Below are positions 26,325 to 34,665 of a stretch of 64,000 bases of DNA, piece after piece. The position numbers and the translations under genes were made by a program. Source of the DNA: a bacterium (GTDB taxonomy: Bacteria; Auribacterota; Tritonobacteria; UBA1439); the NCBI GenBank assembly GCA_028716845.1, contig JAQUPF010000003.1, forward strand, positions 124,001 through 188,000, in the 5' to 3' direction. Position 1 is the stretch's first letter; every line of letters begins with the position of its first letter. A model generated the notes under the pieces. That model made no database searches. It was not told the origin of the DNA and saw only the letters and a program-made list of their open reading frames with translations.

Positions 26325-27800
26325 ATGAAGGTCGCGTTCATAACCTCCGGGCAGGAGAACCTCGGCGTCGAGTACCTGAGCTCGTCCGTCAGGCGCGCGG
26401 GGCATGAGGTGCGGCTCTTCTTCGACCCGCAGACGTTCGGGGGCGGCATATTCCTGAGGATAGAACTCCTCAGGATGGCGTTCGATCTCCAGAACAAGAT
26501 CGCCGCCGGGGTCATCGACTGGCGTCCCGACATCATCGGCTTTTCGTGCATGACGCACAACTATGACTGGTCCCTGCAGGTCGCCCGCAAGATCAAAGAG
26601 CACGCGGGCGCCCCGCCGATCATCTTCGGCGGCATCCACCCCACCAGCGTGCCCGAGTCGGTCCTGTCCCAGGACTGCGTCGACATGGTGGCCGTGGGGG
26701 AGAGCGAAACCTCGTTTGTGAAGCTCGTAGACAGCCTCGGGACGACCGCGCCCTCTCCGGACGTGAAGGGAATCCAGTTCAAGCGGGAGGGGAGAATCTT
26801 CCGGAACAAGCCCTCCCCCCTCATACAGGATCTGGATTCGCTCCCGTTTCCTGACAAGAAGATCTTCCACGACAAGGTCCCCGGCTTTCTGGAGCTGGAT
26901 TCATATTCCATCATGGCGGGCAGGGGGTGCCCGTTCAGCTGCACCTACTGCTGCAACGACATCCTGCACAGGCTATACAGGGGGCAGAGCATCCTCCGCA
27001 AGCGCAGCGTCAGCAACGTCATCGAGGAGTTGCGGCTCGCGAAGGAGCGGTTCGCCTTCCCCGAGGTGTTCTTCCAGGACGACGTGTTCCCCTCCGACCT
27101 GACGTGGCTGGAGGAATTCTCCGAGCGATACCGGAAGGAGATCGGCATTCCCTTCCAGATGATCTACCACTTCAAGTTCACCTCGGAGGCGCACATCAGG
27201 CTGCTGCGGGCGGCCGGATGCTATCATATCGCCTTCGGTGTCCAGAGCGTGTCCGAGCGGGTCAGGAGGGAGATATGCAACAGATTCTACACGAACGAGG
27301 AGGCGAGGGAGGCGATACGGATATGCAGGGGCAACGGGATCATCGTAAAGCTGGAGCACATGTTCGGGTTCCCGACGGAGACGGCGGATGACCTGGAGGA
27401 GGCGGTCGAATTCTACAGGGACGTTTCACCGGATCTCATCTATACATACTGGCTGGTGTACTATCCGGCGACATCGATAGTCGAAAAGGGCAGGAGGGCG
27501 GGCCTCCTGTCGGAGGCGGACATCGGGGACATCGTCGCCGGGAGGAGGGCGTTCTACCACAGGGGCACGTCCATCAGGGATAGGAAGCTGCTCATGACAT
27601 ACCAGCTCCTGTTCGATCTGGTCCCGTTGCTGCCGCGCAAAATCCATCAATGGCTGGCATCCCACAGGGGATTATTGAAATTGTTGCCGAGGGGCTATAT
27701 CTCCCACTTCTTCCTCGTCCTCCTGGCGGACTTCAAGACACGACAGTCCATCTTCTCGCGCTACCTGCGGCTCATGCTTTCAAGGAAGAACGTTCCATGA
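26325..27800 (+). CDS. B12-binding-domain radical SAM enzyme
   Basis: 491 aa from ATG 26325. Cobalamin-type domain: VAFITSGQENLGVEYLSS, GFSCMTHNYDWSLQVA, and GGIHPTSVPES near residue 102. CxxxCxxC plus an extra adjacent Cys (GCPFSCTYCCND) is at about 202. Core motifs are FFQDDVFPSD, FGVQSVSERV and HMFGFPTETADDL. The C-terminal 110 residues are helical and basic and lack the FYLRP motif. Its TGA overlaps the ATG of the GT-C gene (ATGA at 27797-27800), so the two are coupled and probably act on the same glycolipid. Substrate unknown. Confidence 0.88.
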   Translation: MKVAFITSGQENLGVEYLSSSVRRAGHEVRLFFDPQTFGGGIFLRIELLRMAFDLQNKIAAGVIDWRPDIIGFSCMTHNYDWSLQVARKIKEHAGAPPIIFGGIHPTSVPESVLSQDCVDMVAVGESETSFVKLVDSLGTTAPSPDVKGIQFKREGRIFRNKPSPLIQDLDSLPFPDKKIFHDKVPGFLELDSYSIMAGRGCPFSCTYCCNDILHRLYRGQSILRKRSVSNVIEELRLAKERFAFPEVFFQDDVFPSDLTWLEEFSERYRKEIGIPFQMIYHFKFTSEAHIRLLRAAGCYHIAFGVQSVSERVRREICNRFYTNEEAREAIRICRGNGIIVKLEHMFGFPTETADDLEEAVEFYRDVSPDLIYTYWLVYYPATSIVEKGRRAGLLSEADIGDIVAGRRAFYHRGTSIRDRKLLMTYQLLFDLVPLLPRKIHQWLASHRGLLKLLPRGYISHFFLVLLADFKTRQSIFSRYLRLMLSRKNVP

Positions 27801-29353
27801 TGCATCCGACGGCTCCCCGGAACCATGTCTGGATAACGATCGCCATTTCAGGGTTCTGCCTGAGCGTCCTCACCGGCTGGATCGGTATCGACTTCGGCTA
27901 TCACTGGGACGAGCCCGGCGTCATTCGCTATGAGGTCGACAGGTGGATGCCGCATGAGTACGGCTACCCCTCCATGACATTTACCATCACCCGACTCGCC
28001 ACTGCTTCGCATCTCGCCGTCATGGCCCGCAGATTCAGAATCGAGGACCCCTCCACGTGGAGGGAGCGGCTGCGTCGTTACTCGTACGACCCCCGCGAGC
28101 AGCACCGGATGAAACTCGTCGCGCGGACGGCCTGCCTGCTCGTCTCCCAGCTCAGCGTCGTCGGCGTCTTCATCATCGTCGCCGGCGCCTGGGGGCGGCC
28201 CGAGGCCGCCCTCGCCTGCGTCCTGCTGAGCTTCTCGAACGAGTTCCTCTACCACTCCCGATGGGCGGTGCCGGACACGCTCCACGCCTTCTGGGGCGTC
28301 ATGACGATGGCGGCCGTCCTGCTCGCCCTGCGGAGAGGCAGCTTCAGGGCTCTCTGCGGGGCCGCCGCCCTGGCGGGCGCGACCGTCGCCACCAAGTACA
28401 CCAGCATGTTCATCATCTGCCCGGTGTTCGCCTGCTGCCTCATGATCACGCCGCGGGATGCCCGGCGGGCCGCCCGGCGCTGTCTGCTCCTCGCCGCCCT
28501 GGCGGCCGGCGTCTTCCTCCTCGTCTGCCCCGGCATCATCATCGAGCACGAGAAGTTCTGGCGCACCGTCATGCCGGTGTTCCGCGACTACACCCATGGC
28601 CACGGCGGCTACACCGTGCGGCCCGGCCTCCCCCACCTCGGCCTCTCGCTCCTCTACCTGTCAACGCAGTTTTTCTCGGGCATCATGGCGGTTAACGTCG
28701 CGTTCTTCGCCCTGGCAATTTGGGGGGCGGTGAGCTGGATCGCGCGGCGGCGGCGGGAGGCGGCGCTCATCTTCCTCTACCTCGTCTTCTACGTCGGCTT
28801 CATCTCCTCGTTCGTCACCATGATCGCGCGGAACCTGATGCCGGTCATCCCGTTCCTCGCAATATTCGCCGCGCGCGGCATCGCCTCCTGCCGCTCAGCC
28901 CTCCCCCCCCTCCCGCGGGGGGTCTTCTCGCTCCTCGTGGCGGCCGCCGTCGCGGCGACCGCGGCGATGGAGGCGCGCGATGCCGTCGGGATCAAGCGGC
29001 ACGCGCACGACCATGACTACCCGGTCCGGAGCGCCCTGGAACACGTCGGGAGGGACGGCGCGCGCCGATACTACGTCCACGAGAACATCCGGGAGGCCCT
29101 GCTCGCGCAGGGGCCCCTCCCGTCAAACGTGACCGGCGACCCCGACGAGGCGGATTACGTCCTGGCCTTCGCCCCCTACCTGCCGAACAACATCGAGAAC
29201 AGCCCGTTCGTCATCAGGCGGTGGTTCGGGACGCGGGAGGTCAACCTGCGCTACTACAGCATCTGGCAGCAGGACGTCTGGGGGATGGAGCGGGACAAGC
29301 CGAACCCGGTCATCCTCCGTCCGGCGGATGCGCGGAAATACGGGCTGCTCTGA
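27797..29353 (+). CDS. GT39-like membrane glycosyltransferase
   Basis: 518 aa. The N-terminal helix (WITIAISGFCLSVLTGWI) is followed by DFGYHWDEPGVIRYEVDRW, with the Asp-Glu pair expected in the first outer loop of GT-C enzymes. Later features are EYGYPSMTFTITRLA, SRWAVPDTLHAFWG, and GATVATKYTSMF in a cytoplasmic loop. About ten helices precede a soluble tail. Two consecutive ATG codons make the exact first residue ambiguous. Coupled to the upstream B12-radical SAM gene. Confidence 0.85.
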   Translation: MMHPTAPRNHVWITIAISGFCLSVLTGWIGIDFGYHWDEPGVIRYEVDRWMPHEYGYPSMTFTITRLATASHLAVMARRFRIEDPSTWRERLRRYSYDPREQHRMKLVARTACLLVSQLSVVGVFIIVAGAWGRPEAALACVLLSFSNEFLYHSRWAVPDTLHAFWGVMTMAAVLLALRRGSFRALCGAAALAGATVATKYTSMFIICPVFACCLMITPRDARRAARRCLLLAALAAGVFLLVCPGIIIEHEKFWRTVMPVFRDYTHGHGGYTVRPGLPHLGLSLLYLSTQFFSGIMAVNVAFFALAIWGAVSWIARRRREAALIFLYLVFYVGFISSFVTMIARNLMPVIPFLAIFAARGIASCRSALPPLPRGVFSLLVAAAVAATAAMEARDAVGIKRHAHDHDYPVRSALEHVGRDGARRYYVHENIREALLAQGPLPSNVTGDPDEADYVLAFAPYLPNNIENSPFVIRRWFGTREVNLRYYSIWQQDVWGMERDKPNPVILRPADARKYGLL

Positions 29354-29354
29354 T

Positions 29355-29510
29355 TTGCACGGCCGGGGCGCGGGCCTGGGAGCGGGATGCCTCGCGGGCC
29401 CGCTGTTCTCCCTCCCGTTCATTCTTCTCATCGTGCTGATCCTGCTGCGCTACCGCCACATCTCGCGCGCGGATATTTTGGGGAGGATGGAGATAGCGGA
29501 TGAGGGGTAG
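29355..29510 (+). CDS. Possible small single-helix membrane protein
   Basis: A 51-codon frame opens at TTG 29355, one base after the GT39-like stop (or ATG 29328 inside it). It encodes one strongly hydrophobic helix (FSLPFILLIVLILLRYR) followed by a short polar tail. It fills the 180-base gap between two converging genes. There is no recognisable family or good ribosome site, so it may be chance. Confidence 0.25.
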   Translation: MHGRGAGLGAGCLAGPLFSLPFILLIVLILLRYRHISRADILGRMEIADEG

Positions 29511-29533
29511 GCGTGTCGGAGGGAATGGGGAAT

Positions 29534-30982
29534 TCAGTCGCCGAACAGGCTGAAGCGTATGACGTTCGCGCCGCCGCGGATGATGCGGGCGGCGTCCTCC
29601 CGGCTCCGCATCCTCCCCAGCCACTTCAGCAGGTAGCCGGGGCGGAGGTAGTACTCGCGGTAGGCCCGCCGGATGGAGCGCTCGAGCATCTCCCTCGACA
29701 CCGACGTGTACCACTCGTTGTAGGTGCCGGCGGTGTGCAGGTCTTTCAGGCTCAGCCGGTTCTCGTCCCCGAGCTCGGGGTGCTCACGCAGCAGCTCGTT
29801 GAAGAGGGCCGATCCCGGATAGGGCGAGCATATCCCGATGTCAATGGTGGTGGGCTCAATCTCCTTGATGAAGGCGATCGTCCGGTCAATCGTCTCCGGG
29901 GTTTCTCCGGGCATGCCGAACATGAGGTGCGCGTGGGTGTCGAGGCCGGCCTCGCGCGCCCACCCGAAGAGCCGGCGGGTCTCGTCGACGCGAATGTGCT
30001 TTTTCGAGCGGTCGAGGATCTCCTGCGCGCCGGACTCCATGCCAATCTTGATGAGATGGCAGCCGGCCTCCTTCATGACCTTCAGGAGATCGCGATCCGC
30101 GCTCCCCACGCGGACGTTGCAGATCCAGGTGATGTCGAGCCCCTCCCCCCTGATCCGTTCGCAGATCTCCCGGACGCGCCGCCGGCTGAAGGTGAAGGTC
30201 TCGTCCCGGTAGTAGACCTCGCGGTACCCGAGGCCGATGAGGTACCTGATCTCCTCAATCACCCGGTCGACCGTCCATGAGCGGATCTGCTTCCCGGAGA
30301 AGGCGGGGGCCGTGCAGAAGGTGCAGAGACCCGGGCAGCCGCGGGAGGTGCAGCTCGTCGTGTACGGGTACCGCTTCACGATCGGGTTGAAGTACCGGGC
30401 GCCGCGCGGGAGGAGGGTGCGGTCGGCGACGGGGATGTCCTCCATGTCGTTCATGAACGGGTACTCCTCGTTCAGGACGACCTCCTCCCCCTCCCGGTAG
30501 CCGATCCCCCGCACCGCCTTCCAGGCGTCGCCTCCCTCCCCCATCGCCCGCAGGAGGTCCCTGATGATCAGGTCGGGCTCCATCCGCACGACGATGTCGA
30601 TGGACGGGTCGGCGAGGCACTGCCGGGGCATGAAGGAGGGGTGGGAGCCGTAGAAGACGGCCCGCAGGCCCGGATGGATCCCTTTCAGCCGGCGGACGGT
30701 GTCCGCGTCCTCGTCGACCGTCATCGAGGAGGAGAGGACGAGGACGACGTCGAAGTCGCGTATGCCGCGCGCGACCGCCTCGAACGGCAGCCGCTGCTCG
30801 AGCGCGTCGACGAGGGAGACCTCGACGCCGTCGCACTTCAGGATCGTGGCGATGGTGAGGGCGTTCAGCGGCGGCACGGCCCCGCCGCCGATGCGGCGGC
30901 CCTTGCACCAACAGCCGTAGAGGACGTCCCGCACGACGTTGTCGGCGTAGGCCGACGCGGGGATCAGCACGAGGGCTTTCAT
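29534..30982 (-). CDS. B12-binding-domain radical SAM enzyme
   Basis: 482 aa. The N-terminal domain has ALVLIPASAYADNV, VLSSSMTVDEDADTV, and YGSHPSFMPRQ in place of the usual GGxHPT. CxxxCxxC (GCPGLCTFC) is at about residue 216, then YYRDETFTFSRRRV, IGMESGAQEIL and LMFGMPGETPETI. C-terminal YLRPGYLLKWLGRMRS belongs to the FYLRP group. ATG 30982 overlaps the asnB-like stop (ATGA). Last gene of GT2 / amidotransferase / radical SAM. Reaction unknown. Confidence 0.88.
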   Translation of the reverse strand: MKALVLIPASAYADNVVRDVLYGCWCKGRRIGGGAVPPLNALTIATILKCDGVEVSLVDALEQRLPFEAVARGIRDFDVVLVLSSSMTVDEDADTVRRLKGIHPGLRAVFYGSHPSFMPRQCLADPSIDIVVRMEPDLIIRDLLRAMGEGGDAWKAVRGIGYREGEEVVLNEEYPFMNDMEDIPVADRTLLPRGARYFNPIVKRYPYTTSCTSRGCPGLCTFCTAPAFSGKQIRSWTVDRVIEEIRYLIGLGYREVYYRDETFTFSRRRVREICERIRGEGLDITWICNVRVGSADRDLLKVMKEAGCHLIKIGMESGAQEILDRSKKHIRVDETRRLFGWAREAGLDTHAHLMFGMPGETPETIDRTIAFIKEIEPTTIDIGICSPYPGSALFNELLREHPELGDENRLSLKDLHTAGTYNEWYTSVSREMLERSIRRAYREYYLRPGYLLKWLGRMRSREDAARIIRGGANVIRFSLFGD

Positions 30983-32721
30983 TCGCGGGGGGGACGGGCG
31001 CCCTCTCCCGCCCCGGGAGGGGGCGCGCCGCCGAAGAAGGTCCTGAGCCACAGCTCGAGGCTGATCGCGGCGTATCGCGACCGGTCGAACTCTCCCCTCC
31101 CCCCCCCGCCGCGTGGAACGGCCACGCCGCGGCGGGCGAGCGAGTCGGCGAGTTCCCGGCACCATTCCCCCAACTCGCCGTCGAACCAGCGGTTCAAGGG
31201 GACGACGAGCCCCTTCTTGTCCTCCCGCTCGATGACGGCGTCGGGGACGATGCCGCGCGCCGCCTCCCGCAGGATGTGCTTGGTGGTGAAGCCCCGCACC
31301 TTCATCTCGGGCGGGAGGCGGAAGGCGAACTCGACGATCCGGTGGTCGAGGAACGGCGTCCGGTTCTCAAGCCCCACCGCCGCGACCGCCTTGTCGTTCA
31401 TGGTGATGAGGGAGGGGAAGGTCAGTTTCAGGTCGGTGTAGCCCATCCGGTCGATGAGGCTCCGCTGCCGCTCGAATATCCCGCGGAAGAGGCCGAGGAT
31501 CCTGCCCGACGGATCGTCCCCGCGCCTGACCAGGTCGAAGTAGCGCTCGCACGGATCGCGGAACATCCGCTCCGACCAGAAGTGGCGCGCGAGCGGCAGG
31601 TAGCTCCTGAGGATCGGCGCCTCGGCGAGGCGCGCCTCCTCCAGCATGAGGAGGTACCGGACGTAGCCGCCGAAGATCTCGTCGGCCCCCTGCCCTCCGA
31701 GCACCACCTTGACGTGCGGCTTCGCGAGCCGGGCGAGGGCGAACTCCGCGATGCTCGAGGGCGTCGCGATCGGGTGGTCCAGGTGGTAGAGCACCCGCGG
31801 GAAGTCCCGCCGGAAATCCTCGGCCGTCGGCTCGATGACGAGGTGCTCGGCGCCGATGGCCCGGGCCACCATGGCCGCGTACGAGAACTCATCGTAACGG
31901 TCCCCCAGCGGGAACCTGCAGGAGAAGACCTTCTCCGGGCGGGCGAGGCAGGCGATGAGGCTCGAATCGAGGCCGCCGCTCAGGAAGACGCCGAGCGGGA
32001 CGTCGCTCCGCAGGCGAAGGCGGACCGAGTCGCCGATCAGCCACCGGAGCTCCTCGACGTAGTCCGCCTCGCGCCGCCGGGGGCCGTCGAACGGCTCGAT
32101 CTCCCAATACCGGCTGACCGCGGGCTCCCCGTCCCGCACGACCATGCAGCAGCCCGGCTCGAGGGAGCGGATGTCCCGGAACATCGTGTTGCCGAGGAGC
32201 GGCGTCTCGAACACCAGGTACTCCTCGTCGATGACCGGCTCTGCGGGGACCTCCCTCAGGAGCGCCTTGATCTCGGAGGCGAAGAGGAAGCGCCTCCCGT
32301 GGCGGCAGTAGTATAGGGGCTTCTCGCCCAGGCGGTCGCGCGCGATGAAGAGCTCCCGGCCATCCCAGACGGCGAAGGCGAACATCCCGATGAAGCGCGC
32401 GAGGCAGTCCCTCCCCCATTCCTCGTACGCGTGGACGATGACCTCCGTGTCGGTCTTCGTGTAGAACCGGTGCTTCGGCTCGAGCTCCTTCCTGAGCTCC
32501 CTGTAGTTGAAGATCTCGCCGTTGTGGACGATCCAGATCGTGCCGTCCTCGTTGCGGATCGGCTGGTGGCCCGTGACGAGGTCGATGACGTTGAGCCGCC
32601 GCACCCCCAGCTTGAGCGCCCCGTCCTCGTGGTAGCCGTGGTCGTCGGGCCCCCGGTGGGCGAGGCACTCCGTCATCGCCCGGATGTCGCCCTCCCCCCA
32701 TATCCCCGCTATGCCGCACAT
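30979..32721 (-). CDS. asnB: Glutamine-hydrolysing asparagine synthase-like amidotransferase
   Basis: 580 aa. MCGIAGIWGEG exposes the catalytic Cys2 of the class II glutaminase domain (about 1-190), with HRGPDDHG and WIVHNGEIFNYRELR. The synthase domain has the ATP-pyrophosphatase P-loop VFLSGGLDSSLIACLA near residue 235 and GGQGADEIFGGYVRY near 330. The start is fixed by Cys2. Members make asparagine. Homologues inside O-antigen clusters (WbpS-type) amidate uronic acids instead. Sitting between a GT2 and a B12-radical SAM with overlaps at both ends, a sugar-amidation role is likely but inferred. Confidence 0.92.
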   Translation of the reverse strand: MCGIAGIWGEGDIRAMTECLAHRGPDDHGYHEDGALKLGVRRLNVIDLVTGHQPIRNEDGTIWIVHNGEIFNYRELRKELEPKHRFYTKTDTEVIVHAYEEWGRDCLARFIGMFAFAVWDGRELFIARDRLGEKPLYYCRHGRRFLFASEIKALLREVPAEPVIDEEYLVFETPLLGNTMFRDIRSLEPGCCMVVRDGEPAVSRYWEIEPFDGPRRREADYVEELRWLIGDSVRLRLRSDVPLGVFLSGGLDSSLIACLARPEKVFSCRFPLGDRYDEFSYAAMVARAIGAEHLVIEPTAEDFRRDFPRVLYHLDHPIATPSSIAEFALARLAKPHVKVVLGGQGADEIFGGYVRYLLMLEEARLAEAPILRSYLPLARHFWSERMFRDPCERYFDLVRRGDDPSGRILGLFRGIFERQRSLIDRMGYTDLKLTFPSLITMNDKAVAAVGLENRTPFLDHRIVEFAFRLPPEMKVRGFTTKHILREAARGIVPDAVIEREDKKGLVVPLNRWFDGELGEWCRELADSLARRGVAVPRGGGGRGEFDRSRYAAISLELWLRTFFGGAPPPGAGEGARPPRE

Positions 32722-33452
32722 CGGCGCCCCCTCCGCAGCAGCCGGTTGAGGACGAGGAATTCCCACAGCGCCTTCGGCAGGTCGCGGAGCGACCCGAGCG
32801 AGAAGGCGAACGGGTTCGTGATGAACGAGCTGCCCCAGTGGCGCTCGTAGAAGATGATCGGGACCTGCACGATGCGGTACCCCTTGCTGACGGCCGAGAT
32901 GGTCACGAAATGCTGGAAGTGGCGGTACCGGTGCCTCGTCTCGAGCACGTCCCGGAACACCTCCCGCCGGAAGACGATGTAGCCCGACTTGATGTCGTGG
33001 AGGCGGCAGCCGAACAGGATGTTCAGCGTCCAGCAGAAGCCGAGGCTGAGCGAGTACCGGAGAGAATCCGAATAGTTGTGGCCGATCCGGAATCCCTGCA
33101 CGATGTCGGCGCCCGTCTCGAGCGCCCGGGCGACGAGCTTGGCGTTGTCCTCCGGCGCGTACTGGAGGTCCGCGTCGGTGATGAGGACGTACCCGCCCCG
33201 GGCGAGGCGGAGGCCCGTCCGCCATCCGCCCGCGATTCCCAGGTTCCTCGGATGCGTCTCGGTCACGACGTTGGGGAAGCGCCGCATCACCTCCCGAATC
33301 TTCGCCGCCGTCCCGTCGGTGCTCGCGTCATCCACGAGGATGATCTCGCCGTCGATGCCGTGCTCCCGGAAGTTTGTGTCTGTCCGCGCGACGAGCTCCT
33401 CGATATTTCCCTCCTCGTTGTAGCACGGGACAATCACGCTCACGAGCGGCAT
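32709..33452 (-). CDS. Family 2 glycosyltransferase, polyprenyl-phosphate type
   Basis: 247 aa. VSVIVPCYNEEGNIEELV, ILVDDASTDGTAAKI and ITDADLQYAPEDN define a GT-A fold of the DPM1 type. NYSDSLRYSLSLGFCWTLN and DIKSGYIVFRREV are typical of bacterial dolichol-phosphate-like mannosyltransferases lacking C-terminal helices. The ATG at 33452 follows a G-rich ribosome site. The longer reading from 33599 would start inside the promoter. It leads the GT2/asnB/radical SAM operon. Confidence 0.9.
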   Translation of the reverse strand: MPLVSVIVPCYNEEGNIEELVARTDTNFREHGIDGEIILVDDASTDGTAAKIREVMRRFPNVVTETHPRNLGIAGGWRTGLRLARGGYVLITDADLQYAPEDNAKLVARALETGADIVQGFRIGHNYSDSLRYSLSLGFCWTLNILFGCRLHDIKSGYIVFRREVFRDVLETRHRYRHFQHFVTISAVSKGYRIVQVPIIFYERHWGSSFITNPFAFSLGSLRDLPKALWEFLVLNRLLRRGRRCAA

Positions 33453-33482
33453 GCAGCCCCCCCCCGATGGACAAACCTGATG

Positions 33483-33512
33483 ATTATATGGCCCTCCCGC
33501 CGGGGCGGACAA
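33483..33512 (-). promoter_or_regulatory. Promoter for the GT2-asnB-radical SAM operon
   Basis: TTGTCC (33507-33512), 18-base GC-rich spacer, perfect TATAAT (33483-33488) on the minus strand, ending 30 bases before the ATG. The same -35 variant occurs at 36117-36122. Confidence 0.7.
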
Positions 33513-33576
33513 GCGAAATGTCCGCGGATGGCCGCGGAATCGCCCCGGCGTAATCGCACCGGCGGGAGGAAAAAGC

Positions 33577-33724
33577 ACCAATCCACCACGGATGCGCACG
33601 AATCATCACGGATATACACGGATACAACGCTGGAATAATCCGTGAATATCCGTCAACAATCAGTGGATATCCGCGGTGAGCAGTTCATGGTTCCGCATGC
33701 GGCGGAACGATGAGCCGTTTGTGG
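33577..33724. repeat. Intergenic CACGGAT repeat element, copy 2, with a long hairpin
   Basis: Related to the element at about 2.81-2.99 kb in both flanks (ACCAATCCACC...CACGGAT on the left, GTTCAT...GCGGCGGAA...CCGTTTG on the right) but with a different centre. Here 33608-33623 and 33638-33653 form an inverted repeat matching at 15 of 16 positions, around a 14-base loop. It lies in the 277-base gap between the GT2 promoter and the stop of the esterase gene. Function unknown. Confidence 0.68.
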
Positions 33725-33729
33725 ATGCT

Positions 33730-34665
33730 TCACAGGGTGCGGAGGAGCCAGCGCGCCGCCTCCCGCCCCATCCCGGCGGTGAACCGGTGAGGGCCGGGGA
33801 CGAGCCGGGAGAGGAAGCACCGCCGGTCCCCCGACGCGTAGGCTCGCGAAATGGTCCGGACCGCCTCCCGGAACCCCTCCAGGGGCGCCTTGTCGTCCCC
33901 CGCCGCGTTCAGGCAGAGGAGCGGCCGCGGCGCGACGAGGGCGGCGACGCCGTCGAGATCCGCCGCGGCGAGGACGCCCGGGATAAAGTAGTACCACTGG
34001 TGGCGGGAGAACGCCCTCGCCCGCAGGAGGGCGTGGTACGTGGTGAGGGCGCAGACGGAGACGGCGGCGCGGAGGCGCGGATCAAGGGCGGCCAGCCAGA
34101 GCGCCTTGGTCCCCCCCATCGAGAAGCCGGCGCAGCCGACCCTTGAGGGGAGGACGTCAGGGCGGGAGCGGAGGTGGTCGAACGCGGCCGCCTCGTCACG
34201 GAGCATTGCGGCGAACAGGCTGTCCCCCTCGAGGAACAGCCGCCTGGCCGCCTCCCCCTCGTCCTCCCTCCGCTCCCCGAAGCAGGGGGCATCGATGCCG
34301 AAGACCGCGCATCCCCCCGCGAGGAGGCCGCGGACGAGGGTCCCCGCCCCCCCTCCCGGCTCCAGCATCTCCGACTTCCCGAGGTCGTATCGGTGGCCGT
34401 GCGAATGGATGAAGAGGACGGCGGGGAACGGCCCCCGTCCCTCCGGCCGGAGGAAGAGGCCGGGGACGGGAAGGGCCGAACCGGGATCAAGGACGACCCG
34501 CCGGCGGATGATCCCGCCCCTTCCGACGGGCGCCTCCTGTTCCTCCCGGGCGGGGGGAGGGACACGCGACGACGGCAGGGAGACGAGGCGGGCGAGGCGC
34601 CTCCGGATGACCGCCGCCGGCCGGCGCCGCTCCCCCCTTCGGGAATCGGTCGGCACCGGCGTCAC
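33730..34665 (-). CDS. Alpha/beta-hydrolase (dienelactone hydrolase / acetyl-xylan-esterase-like)
   Basis: 311 aa from GTG 34665, which forms a GTGA overlap with the upstream GT87 stop. FPAVLFIHSHGHRYDLGKS carries the oxyanion-hole region, FGIDAPCFGERRED follows, and GFSMGGTKALWLA holds the nucleophile Ser near residue 175. The Asp is probably in NAAGDDKAPLEGF and the His in VPGPHRFTAG. No signal peptide, so probably cytoplasmic. Its coupling to a membrane glycosyltransferase suggests removal of an acyl/acetyl group from a glycan or lipid intermediate (inference). Confidence 0.85.
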   Translation of the reverse strand: MTPVPTDSRRGERRRPAAVIRRRLARLVSLPSSRVPPPAREEQEAPVGRGGIIRRRVVLDPGSALPVPGLFLRPEGRGPFPAVLFIHSHGHRYDLGKSEMLEPGGGAGTLVRGLLAGGCAVFGIDAPCFGERREDEGEAARRLFLEGDSLFAAMLRDEAAAFDHLRSRPDVLPSRVGCAGFSMGGTKALWLAALDPRLRAAVSVCALTTYHALLRARAFSRHQWYYFIPGVLAAADLDGVAALVAPRPLLCLNAAGDDKAPLEGFREAVRTISRAYASGDRRCFLSRLVPGPHRFTAGMGREAARWLLRTL

